Positions 11,875 through 22,425 of a stretch of DNA of 64,000 nucleotides are shown piece after piece. Under the pieces are notes generated by a model. The model was given only the letters and a program-made list of their open reading frames with translations. It was not told the origin of the DNA and did no database searches. Source of the DNA: Litoditis marina (Eukaryota; Nematoda; Chromadorea; Rhabditida; Rhabditidae); assembly GCA_964036275.1 (NCBI GenBank), contig OZ038435.1:20756059-20820058 (forward strand). Reading direction: 5' to 3'. Both the position numbers and the translations under genes were made by a program. Position 1 is the stretch's first letter; each line of letters begins with the position of its first letter.

Positions 11875-14800
11875 ATGGTTCAGCTCAGGTTGGTTGCTCC
11901 GGGCCGCTGCTTCTCCGTCTCTCTACTTCTTTCGCGTCTCCTATCTGGCTCTCTCTCTCATCACTTGACTCCTCATCACTTCCACTCTCACTCTTACTGT
12001 CCCTTCTCTTTCTTGTTGTCTTTCTTCCTGTCTGACTGTTGCTTTTCATGTCGAAATGCTGTATATATTTTCAGAATTGCCTTTCTGATTGCCACAATGT
12101 ACACCATGATCGCTGGAAGCGGTGCAAGTGATCTCGAATATGCATTGGTGTTAGTTTGGAAATTTCAAATCTGACCATTTTTTTCTCGTTGTTTATATTT
12201 TAAATACATTCTTTGTCTGTCCAACATCTTTTAGATATGTTGGGAGGGGAGCTGAGGACTGAGTAGGGTTTAAACTGCTATCTGTTTTATCGATTAGGCT
12301 TGTAACCTTCAACGTTGTGGTGTTCTCCCCCGCCCCCCACCGTCTTTCACCATAGGTTAACCACTGGATCCCGACATGTGTCAATGGTTAAATTGGAATA
12401 GCCGTCCCGCGCCGGGTTGGGATGTTAGCCCGAGCTCCATTCGGCTATTTCGGCAATTTTTACCGGGATAACATTCCAACCCGGCCCGGGATGTTTCATG
12501 CATACGTTCTCAGCTGTTGACCAACACCACTTTTTCAGAGACGCAGCGCTAGACAGAAATGACTTGCATCACAACTGTCCCGAGTGGGGCCCAATGATGG
12601 AGAAATGTGAATCGATTATTCGTCTAATCGACAGGTTCATTGGCACGAGAAACCCGTGTGATTGGACGCAATTACAGCAAGATACTTATGAGGACAATGA
12701 AAAGTGCAAAACGGTGGCGCTCAGTACTAAAAAACAACACTGCATGTATGTTTGTTACTTTGTGTCATTCCGACTCACTGTCCCTGTTTCGCTGAACGGC
12801 ATCGTGCTATGATTCTCAAATAATTCCTAAATGAGGCAACAGAGGTATTCTTAGAACCGTTCCCCTTTCCGTGTCTGAACAATCACTAACAGATTTGTTT
12901 CTAAGGAGCTTTAAAGGTGGTGAAAAAATGTCTGCAGTATGCATTCACACGTGAAAATCCCTCTAACACATGTTTTTGGTTTCCCCACGTTGTACTCTTT
13001 TTCACTCATTTTCTTAACGTCTCGTGATGCTGCGCTACTACCTGGTGGTGATCGGGAACGACTCTGAAAAGTTGTTCCAATCCCTGTTTTCTAAAAAAAA
13101 TGAATTGAGAATTGAGAACAAAAATGGAAAAACAGAGCTCTTATAGAGATTTTAATGATTTTTTACTATTTCAGTGTTGTGAAAAGTATTATTGACTGTG
13201 TCAAACCGTTCAACTCCGAATGTACACACGTCGTTCTCGAGAAAGCGTCGGCCATCCAACACCTCCCGAATTTACGAAAGTAGGTGAATTCTTCTGAATA
13301 TTGAATGTGAAACGTGAAGTGATTGAACACTGTTTACCCTTTTATATGCGTGCATTTTGTTCTCGGGTCTGTATGTTCATTCTCCAACACATCCATGAAG
13401 AATGGTTTCGCACAATCTTAGATACTGTCATTTCTTCTCAGATCAGGTCAGATAATTCTAGGAATAAGAAATGAATAATACGAACTATAATATCTCGAGA
13501 AAATCATGGGGTCGAAATGTTTGTTTGTTCCATGATAAGTCCTAACATTGACAGAATACGGTGTATAATACTTCTTTTTTACCATCGGAATTGGGGCGAC
13601 TTGTTGCATATAACCTGCTATGGTGACTGTATCATTCGAACCTGACTTTTATCAGAACTGTGTATTCAATTTTCACAGAATTTGTGTCGTTGCGTATGCG
13701 GCGACAGATATTACCTGCGATATTACCATTCCTGAATGTGAACCGGATCAGTTTTCCATCCCACCAAAACCCACAGCCTCGTGAGTGCAGTTTAGATTGA
13801 ACCAGTAACTTTTTGTGATTTCAAGAAAGTAACGTGAACCAGCTTTAGAAATTAAAGTGGTTCAGCCTGTGTTGGCCGTAATCGATAGATTGTGTGATTA
13901 TTGGTTACAGCATTTCACATTTAATATTCTTTCTATGTCAAAACGTAATCATATAACAAATATTGTAATCTTGTTTGTTGATTAAGTAGGTTGATCACGT
14001 AATTTTTGAAACACGATGACCCATGCAAATTTAATGCTGATTAGGACCGAAAAGAAACACAATCGAATCAGAACACACATCGGTGTTGAGCACAGTAAAC
14101 TGTTCGGATATCGTAGAGAGCGTCGACAAGATTAACTATCTTTTCAGTAACCCGGTCGTCGAGAACTGTCCCGAGACTAAGAAGATGGAAAAGAAGTGTG
14201 AAAAGGAGAGCGCCGCGGTCGCGGGATCTACCTTGGCTACACAGTTGGAGGGTGCAGCAGTCCACACCAAGGAAAAAATTGGGATTATGTGCTTGTACGT
14301 ACTTTTTGCTGTCACAGTTGTCCCGTCTTGCTGAGGTCATGGTCTTTATTTGACCAAAACAAGTTAAGAGTCAGAGTTAAGGGTAATCGAATAAGCGATG
14401 CAGGCATTATTGTTCATTGTTGATTAATGTTTGAGTTATTGTCAAACAAGGGAGAGTAGGAGGGAAGGATCTCGAAGTTGGTACTATTTTATATTGGTTG
14501 CGCAGTTACGAAACAATTTACGAACACTACGAATTAACGAATTTACGAAGAGTACGAAGAAATATGGATTTCGAAGTTGCTTAAGTAGAATTTTTCAAAA
14601 AGATCGTAACCAGAACACTATTTCAGAGATATGAAGAGCCTTGTGGACTGTATGGCTGAGTTCAAAGCGGACTGTAATGAAGCTCTCTTCAAGAACGAAA
14701 CAGAAACAATTGCATCGATCAACGACATTTATGGCAGGTACGTTCGAGAAACAATTACTGTTGAACTCACGGAAACATTTCACTATGTCATTTTGAGTTA

Positions 14801-15154
14801 ACCTACAGTGTATCACCATTTTAGATTCTTTAGAGTGTATATAGGCTTACAATTATCAGTTCACTATGTTTTAGCATGAGCAATCTGTGTAGGGGTATTT
14901 TATAAATTTATCATGAAAGCATTTTATGGGATTAAGAGTAAAGCAGATCATAGGATTGAGGATAAAATGCATCACTTCAATTTCTCACAGAGTGCAACTA
15001 TTCTGGATGTTTGATAACTTGTATATGTTACAGTATCCGCGAGTGTAGCAAGCAGAAGTTGTTCATTCCGAAGCCCGCCGACAAAAAGTCTAAGAACGGA
15101 AACATCATCGATATTATGGCTGTTGTGGTTTCTGTCATCTATTTTGTGGTCTGA
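11875..15154 (+). CDS. Two-domain T20D4.11-like (DUF19) secreted protein (gene 3, type A)
   Basis: Eight phase-2 exons encode 293 residues: 11875-11888, 12075-12149, 12539-12745, 13175-13279, 13679-13780, 14148-14294, 14627-14737, 15034-15154 (TGA). The signal peptide is MVQLR joined to IAFLIATMYTMIAGSG. Domain 1 has HNCPEWG, MEKC, NPCDW, EKCKTV, QHC, DCVKPFNSEC and TIPEC; exon 5 is longer than in gene 2 and adds ICVVAYAADITCD. Domain 2 is nearly the same as in gene 1 (ENCPET, MEKKCEKES, IGIMC, DCMAEF, DCNEA), ending SIREC and a hydrophobic tail of about 15 residues. The total frame closes exactly. Function is unknown beyond secreted or anchored Cys-rich protein; partner molecules cannot be inferred. 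Confidence 0.85.
12395..12495. repeat. GC-rich foldback in gene 3 intron 2
   Basis: CGTCCCGCGCCGGGTTGGGA at the left and the near-complement TTCCAACCCGGCCCGGGATG at the right give two arms of about 30 bases around a loop of about 35 bases. It is probably a small MITE. Confidence 0.65.
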
Positions 15155-16585
15155 TCAAATGGAATATAAATGAGTTCATAATGTTGTTTTCAGTTTTGCA
15201 TAGTCTCATTTCAATTTCACATTAATATAGAAGATACAGTATACAGAGTAGATAGTTGTGGAAAAACCGCTAGTAAGTATTGTTAGTATGAACTATTTGG
15301 AGGCAAAACTCTGTGAAAGGAATGTTAATATTAGAGAGCTGCTCAAAAGGAACTCATAAATACCATTCTTTATTCAAGCTGACTAACCCATCTTGACATG
15401 TTTTAGTCTGTTTTGGCGAGCAACGTTATGTTTAGGTACCTCGGGGTGCCTAAACTAGCTTTCCATTCTGCCCTTTATTCAATGTGTGTGTAGTCAGATT
15501 TTGCTTATTAGTTTTTTTTCAGTTTTAGGGTTTCAGTTTTGGGTTACGTCAGGCGCTCATCAAAGATAAATGAACGCGACTCTAGATTTCTGCCAAGTGG
15601 TAGTCGGAAAGTCAGGCTAGCAGCGCACAGTAAGCCGGCATTGAACTGTGCAAACTTGTCGAGAATGTTGGGGAGGTTTACGCGTTTCGAACATGCCAGA
15701 ATCACGTTCAGAATGCGGAAAAAACAGGATATCAAGAAGAGCAGAAAGTGAAAACAGGAGAGAGGGTAGAGAAACGAGAGAATAGCGAAAGATAAAGAGA
15801 AAAAAGGAGAGCCTGTGAGAGAGATGGTGAGAGAAGAGGGGCGGGGACAGATAGAGAGAAAGAGGGAACTAGATGGCGGAAGACCTGAAGAAATATTCTC
15901 GACGGGGTTAATTTAGTTATCACTATCTTTTATCTGTACGGTCAAAGTGTTTGGCGCCAACTTTGTGTGACCAACGACCTACAAAAGCGAGAGCATTGAG
16001 TTCAATGGTACCACAGACGGCTGCTTCTGTCTGACCTGTACACTCTTTGGTCGGAACCGCAAAAAAACGGCTTACTCATTGGCGAGCAATGGCCTGTATA
16101 CAGTCGTCGCCAACGGAAAGGAGGAAAGTTACTGTATATTTCACTTTCCGATGTGTACGCACACATGTCTTTGATGCCGAAATTTGCCGGATATGTACTC
16201 TAATAGCAGTGGTTAGCGCCCGACTACGATTATTTTTGCTCCCAGGTTCGATTCCGGCTAAAGACAGAAATTTATAAATTTGGCACCCACTATACACTCC
16301 ATCATAGGCTGGCGGGTGGTCAACGATCATATACATCAAGAGAAAGAAAGAGAGAAATACTGAGAGAAATGATCAACAGAAAAAAAAGGGAGAAAACCAA
16401 TGAATGGAGAAAAGAACCGAGAAAGAAAAAAAGAGAAAGTCTTTTCCGAGAGCTGTTTTCCTTCTGAAACACAGTTCACACTTGATGTGGACAGCCAGAT
16501 ATGGCAAATCTGCGTCCTCTTGTTGAAAGTTTTTGTTCCCTCTGAAAGTTGTCTCTTTCAGAGTCCTTTGGCTGAAAACTTTCTA
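15155..16585. other. Intergenic region with SINE and foldback relics
   Basis: No gene seen. It contains a foldback relic (15,950-16,045; GGCGCCAACTTT and CTACAAAAGCGAGAG) and a tRNA-derived SINE-1 copy at 16,101-16,295, with GCAGTGGTTAGCGC as the A-box region and AGGTTCGATTCCGGC as the B-box region. Purine-rich tracts lie around 15,750-15,880 and 16,340-16,440. Confidence 0.65.
16101..16295 (+). mobile_element. SINE-1 copy (tRNA-derived)
   Basis: The copy begins GTCGTCGCCAACGGAAAGG, continues with TACTGTATATYTC and a TGTGTACGCACACATGTC-like segment, then a tRNA-like part and ends GACAGAAATTTATAAATTTG followed by GGCACCCACTATA. Further copies: 21,340-21,500 (-), 23,537-23,725 (+), 26,515-26,715 (-), 27,530-27,712 (-) and 32,370-32,527 (+). 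Confidence 0.7.
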
Positions 16586-16768
16586 ACAGGTTTGTTAGTT
16601 CCCCACTGTCCTTTCATTCCATCCCCACCCCGTTAACCGGTTTTTACAGGATTCTCGAGTTTCGTTTTCACTGGGATACGTGAACGAGTGCGAATGTACT
16701 GGCAGTGTATAAAAGAGGGGGAGAACGTGGAAAGACTCATTCGAGCCGAGGTTCTACTTTTCGACAAG
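16586..16768 (+). promoter_or_regulatory. Conserved TATA promoter and leader of gene 4
   Basis: Third copy of the conserved block. TATAAAAG is at 16,708-16,715, 61 bases before the ATG at 16,769. The block ends precisely at the first exon, which is conserved as ATGGKTCAGCTCAG. Confidence 0.7.
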
Positions 16769-19700
16769 ATGGGTCAGCTCAGGTTGGTTGCTCCGGGCGG
16801 CTGCGTCTCTTTGTCTCTATATGTCTCTTCTCTCTCGCCCGCTCTCTCTCATCATTTGACTCCTCATCACTTCCACTCTCACACCTACTGTTCCTTCCTT
16901 TCTCTCTCTCTTTTTCTCGTTATCTCCTACCCTGTCTCTCTCTTTTTCTGTTTTACGATTTCGTTTGATGTAGAAATAATGTATATTATTTCAGAACTGT
17001 TTTTCTGATTGTCACAATGTACACCATAACTATTGGAGGCAGTACGGTCATTGGTTATTTTCAAGACATGTTAGTTTGAAGTTTTTTGTCAACTTCTCGT
17101 TATATTCCAAAGAAACCATACATTGAGGACTTTGTCGAGGTTATTTTGTGCTGTCATGCCTTTCTACTGCTCTGTGATAGATTTTAATATATGGCTCAAA
17201 CGATCCCGGTATGCATAGTTTGTTCCACAAGAGCTCTTTATTACAGTACATTCATGTGGCACATTCATGTGGCAGGTCAGGCAAATATCCACGATGTAAA
17301 CTTGAACCAAAAATTGGGCTCAAGAAGGAACCGGGTCCGCTAGCTGCAGGCGGCGCGGCGTCATTCAGCGCTTGGCCATACGCTGCGCAGCGCATCGAGA
17401 AGTGTGAAAATTGTAATGAAACGTATGTTCCCATTCCCGAAAAATAGTCTAGTCAAATGCATATTTTTAGAACCGCGAAGGTCAAGAACAAAGATAAGTG
17501 TCCGGAGTGGAAGCCGATGTATGGCAAGTGTGAACCTTTGATCACTCTCATCGAACGGCTTGATGCGACATATTACGATTGTTTAATGGACGGTCCCTTA
17601 AAGACACCACAACGGAAACAGTGCCACGAGAAGTCGATTGTGGCAAGAAAAACAATCTGCATGTATGTTTGTTTCATATACTAGGCGGCATAGCAATCCC
17701 TAGAAAATCTCATGAGAGACCTCATGAGCTATTGGCATCAACTTCTCATGAAATTCTATTGATTGCTATGCAATAACATTGACAGTTCACTCATCAGTTC
17801 GCGAGTTAACGAGTTCAGAGACTTTACCGAGTATCTCATGAGGTATCTCATGAGAAACTCAGATGAACTTCTCGTGAGATTGGAGGGATTGCTACGCCGC
17901 TAAAAGTTGACTGATTAGTCACGTTACGTTAGCATTCTTCTTGTGAGGAATCGTGCACTCTGCTAAACATTAGATGAAAAGTCCTAATATGACAATTTCT
18001 CACCACTGATCGAAAACTTTTAACAGAACAAAGTATACAAGAAGTAAATTGAACATTCGTGAAATTAGCATGCTAATCAGGAATTGTACACTTTGTCTTT
18101 TTTTCACGTCTCTCAGTTCTGCCATGTTCAACATGTTTTACGTGAATGTGCGATTGACTGATATGTGTCCAACTTTTTTCTATCCAACACAACTGTACAC
18201 ACAACTACTATACCATGTTGGAGCCACACAAATCGTGACTCCTTCTTTGGACTTTGGTACCTATGAAGAGGTTATAAGCTTGAGTGGGCGACGATTCAGC
18301 TAAAATGCATTAAGCTACTATCTATTACTCAAGTAAGAACTACAACTGCTAGTTTATAACTTCACGATAGATACTATGTATGGATAAAACATGATTGGTC
18401 AAATTTGAAAGAAAATTACTCATACAGTTTTTTAAACGAGACATAAGCCCGAAGTGTTTTAGCTGAATCGTCGCTCACTCTAAGCTTACTGTCATTCAAA
18501 AACAAAAATGAGTCGGCAATTGCAAAACCAAAGACGCTACTGGCAGAACAAAAACACCGGTTAAATCAAGCTTTTAGTGTGTAAACTCTCACAAGTGTTT
18601 GGTTGAATGGTCTGGTTGGTCAACTGGTTGAGTTTTCTGTCGCAAGCAGTGTTTTTCAACTACTTCAGTGTTGTGAAGGATATTATTGACTGTGTCGCAC
18701 CGTTCAACTCCGAATGTACACACGACTTTCTAGCTGCTCTCTCGAACTACGGGAACATTATTAAAAGGTGAGTTTATTCGTACGTTATCTCGATAGATTT
18801 TGCCCGTTCTAGAAAAGACTTTCAGATACTAATCTGTTATTGGAGGAGACAAACCTTAGATCAAACTGTTGATTACGCATAGAAACTGCTAAGGTGACCG
18901 TTATGGTGACCATGGAGTTGCATAAAATTGTGTCTGCAATGTTTGGATAAATCGAGATTTGGTAAAAATTGTATATTTAACAGAGATGACGTCCGCGAAT
19001 GTCAACTGGAAAAGTTCTGGATCCCACCACCAGTCACTACAACCACCACGTGAGGAACTTTGTGTTATTCTATTTCCATTCCTATCTTACTGATTGTGAG
19101 AATGACTTGAACATGATAAGATTGTACAACGTCCTTCTTTACTGCAGGTTTGGATTGAGTGGGGGGCGATTGTTAAACAGGTCCGGGGTGGTACTATTAC
19201 CCCCCCCCCCCCCCCCGTTTTGTATTGTGGGGGGTGTTTAATAGTTTAATTGTACAATTTTCCCGTGTTTTCAGGTAGTGACTCAATGCTTGTGTAGTTT
19301 GTTTTCTATATTTGGCCGCATATGCTAATTTTGACCGAAATGCACCAAAATACAAATACCGTTGAGTGGAGAGAACGTACCTAATATCAATTGTTTTTTC
19401 AGCAGCCCGGTCGCGGAGAACTGTACCAAGAATACGGAAATGTGGGACAAGTGTGGCACGAAGTTCAAGGCAGGCTTCAAACCGACCGAACAAACCGGCA
19501 ATGTCACACTCGATACCAAGAAGAGAGTTGGGAAAATGTGCTCGTACGTACTTTGCTGTTTTGGGCCGGCGTTGAAATGTTGCTTTGCTAGTTGTTTTAA
19601 TAGTTGATAGTTTGGATAGTTTGGATACGCTTTAACAGTTGCTAGTTTGAAAGTCGACATTTATTTAAAAACTTTCCTTGTATGAGATATTATTACTTTT

Positions 19701-20257
19701 TGTCAAACGAGGAACAATATGAGAAGAAGTTTGCAACGTTCTAACTGTTCAAAAACTGTCAAGAAATGCTTTAAGAACACAATTCTAGAGGCCTGAAGGA
19801 GTATGCCGACTGTGCCGCCGACTTCAGAGTGGATTGTAACGAATACGTCTTCAAGAACATGACAAAAAGCATGGAATTTTTCCACGGAATTTACGGCAGG
19901 TACATTCGATTCACATTTTTTGATTCTTTAGCGTGAGAAAAAACCAGGGTTTAAGGAAGTGAATTATTGGAAGAAAGAGTACATCGGTTTACGAATGTCA
20001 GTTCACTGTGTTTGTTTTAGTACGACCAATTTGTATAGGTGTAATTTGTGAGTCATAGAAGCATAGTAGGATTTCATATTTCCAATTGGTTCTACATTGT
20101 ATTACCAGTTTAGATCATTGAATAAGTTGGTATATGTTACAGTATTGACGAGTGTAGCAAGAAGAAATTGTTCGTCAAACCCAAATCCAAAAAGACGGGA
20201 CACTTCGTCAATTGTATCATGGCTATCGTGGTTTCTGCCTTCTATTTTGTGTTTTGA
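16769..20257 (+). CDS. Two-domain T20D4.11-like (DUF19) secreted protein (gene 4, type B)
   Basis: Eight phase-2 exons encode 270 residues: 16769-16782, 16995-17069, 17471-17662, 18669-18767, 18984-19049, 19403-19543, 19789-19899, 20143-20257 (TGA). The signal peptide is MGQLR joined to TVFLIVTMYTITIGGS. Domain 1 has DKCPEWK, YGKC, YDCLMD, KQCHEK, KTIC, DCVAPFNSEC and RECQ, then a Thr-rich linker. Domain 2 is close to gene 2 (ENCTKN, WDKCGTK, KMCS, DCAADF, DCNEY, SIDEC) with a hydrophobic C-terminus. Intron 3 holds a MITE-B (17,684-17,900) and intron 5 a G-tract element. The 141- and 111-base exons match those of gene 2 exactly. Confidence 0.85.
17684..17900. mobile_element. MITE family B (gene 4 intron 3)
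   Basis: The left end GGCGGCATAGCAATCCC and the right end GGGATTGCTACGCCGC form inverted termini. The interior has repeated CTCATGAG motifs. A second copy is at 22,890-23,056; fragments occur at 32,938-33,040, 38,684-38,720 and possibly 44,945-45,020. Confidence 0.75.
19145..19270. repeat. G-tract element in gene 4 intron 5
   Basis: A C run of about 17 bases at 19,200 is flanked by GAGTGGGGGGCGATTG on the left and TTTTGTATTGTGGGGGG on the right, ending in CAATTTTCCCGTG. It belongs to the same family as 10,325-10,520. Confidence 0.6.
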
Positions 20258-22425
20258 TCGGATGGCAATGAATGGATTATTGATGTTGTTGTGTCCAGTT
20301 TAACATGGTGGCTTCACCACTTCACCACACCATTTCCTGTGTAACGTTTCGTCTATACACGCGGGTCAAGTTTTAGTATGAATTTTTCAAGGCAATTTGA
20401 GGTTGAAGATTTGAAGTTGTCAAGTTCAACCGGACTGTTTGTCTGTTTGCATCAACAAAAACGCACGGAATACGAGAATCCTGTTAACAGACCGTTTGAA
20501 AATGAGGAAAATGCGATAGATGCACCATGTACGAGGGAGATAAAGAGATAAAGAGTGTGGGAGAGTAGATAGAGTAGATAGGTCAACAGGCTCCCCGATA
20601 GAGTGAAAGGAGGCATAAAAAGAGAAGTAGGCTTTCTGCAGAGGCCTCATACTTGAAATTACAACAGACCACGGATTTTCTGCCTAAGCAATTTTATCGA
20701 ATAGGAAGTATTTGTGTTCGGATTTTTTTTTCGGATATCCTGCCTGGGTCATTTTGTAGATCTAGCACAACATAGTGATTACACTCGTTTACCATTTTGT
20801 AGATTTGAAGATCATTTTGTAGATTTGGCACAAAATAATACGTTGTTTACGGACTATTCTACGGAAAAAAACCATAGGTCGGTTTCGTCTTCGACAAAAA
20901 GTTCAAAACCGGAAAATAAGTGTCCTCAACTCTGCTGTAGAGATATCCTAGCTCATTCATTTTTTCAAGTTATTTTTCCATTCACTGACTATTTTTATCC
21001 GTTACAAACCGGAGCAACCATAAATTGCAGCCAAACTCATCGTGCGCAGCGCGAAGCGCTACGCAAATCAGTTTCAATTACAACATTAGAGACTTTCCAA
21101 GAGTGGTTTCATGCCATTTTCTCAAAAACTCCTGAACCGATTTTTTAGATTTTGATGAAGGTAAACAGCGGTGGAAAGACTCTTTCCGTGTGTCAATCGG
21201 TTTTTGATGTGCGACTAGTTATCTACACTTATTTCTCACGAAAACGGCTACCGACACTTTGAAACAACAGAGTCATCCACAAATCTAGAAACATGGATCA
21301 AACGTAACATTGGGCAGTTCAATAGCCTTAAAAACATTGCTCCTAGCCGCGTTGGCAACGAACCTGCTAGCAGAAAATTCGTAACTAGGAGCTAATCACT
21401 GCGCTACGACAGAAGGTAACCGAGAAGATCAGAGATGTGTCTCTGTACAAGTGGAAAATGAGATGTACAGCAACCTCCTGACTTTTTGTTGGCGATGACT
21501 ACAACCGCTACTATCGATGAATGCAGTACCATGTCAGACCGCATCGGCAGCGTCAATTCTATGATCATCTCAAGGGTTTGGAAGCACAGTGGAAAAGAAG
21601 ACAAGTAAAGATCGCTTCATTTCATACTGTTTCGTTCAACTGAACACCGTTCTATTATACAGTAATACGGATGAGGGGAGTAAGTGTTTCGCTAAACTAT
21701 AAGTTGAATGAATAGTCACGTAAAGTAGGCATTCAAATACGGAATCGTGCACTTTGTGAATACACGTTTCTAAGTTCTGATGTGTTTCACGTGTTTCAGG
21801 TGAAAATTGACTAACGGTATAGACCAATTCATTATCTGTACAGTAGTGTGTCATGTAGAGAAGGATAATCTATGGCGATTCCGCGAGAAGCTGGTCCACA
21901 AATGGTTGTACGACGTCTCCGTGCCTCCAAGCTGTGGGGTGGAAACGAAAACGGGGACGTCCCTCAAATAAAACAGTCGTGGAAATTCATTTCTGCAACT
22001 TTGAAGTAGGATGAATATGTGTATTGATCCCGTGTCAACGGTCCTTTAAACTGCAATTGGAAAATGTATTGCACTTAAAAGGACTGAAGCGTTGGGATTA
22101 AACCACATAATCATCATCCTTTGAGCTCATTGCAGTACATTGTAGTATAGTCCAGCTCTATTTCTAGTTGAACAAGTATACTTCAGTTTGTCATCCTTAT
22201 AAAGCTCTGGATCATGGAAAAAATGGTGTCAAGTCACTGAGTTTGAAATTATCTTTGTGTTTCTGAGCGTTTTGCCGCGTTGAACATCGAAGTAGCACAT
22301 CTATTGATGATGTGGCGGATCTCTTGTTCAATGGTCAATAAACTGCCCTATTCCATTCTATTTCATTCCGTTCCAATCTGTACAATGACGATGCCGAGAA
22401 CATCGAACCTTCTTCAACCACCAAC
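20258..22425. other. Intergenic region between gene 4 and the peroxidase gene
   Basis: No gene seen. It contains short repeats of CATTTTGTAGAT (20,746-20,830), an AT-rich unknown stretch, a SINE-1 copy on the minus strand (about 21,340-21,500) and a MITE-A copy (22,018-22,125). The 3' end of the minus-strand peroxidase gene may extend into its last ~150 bases. Confidence 0.55.
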
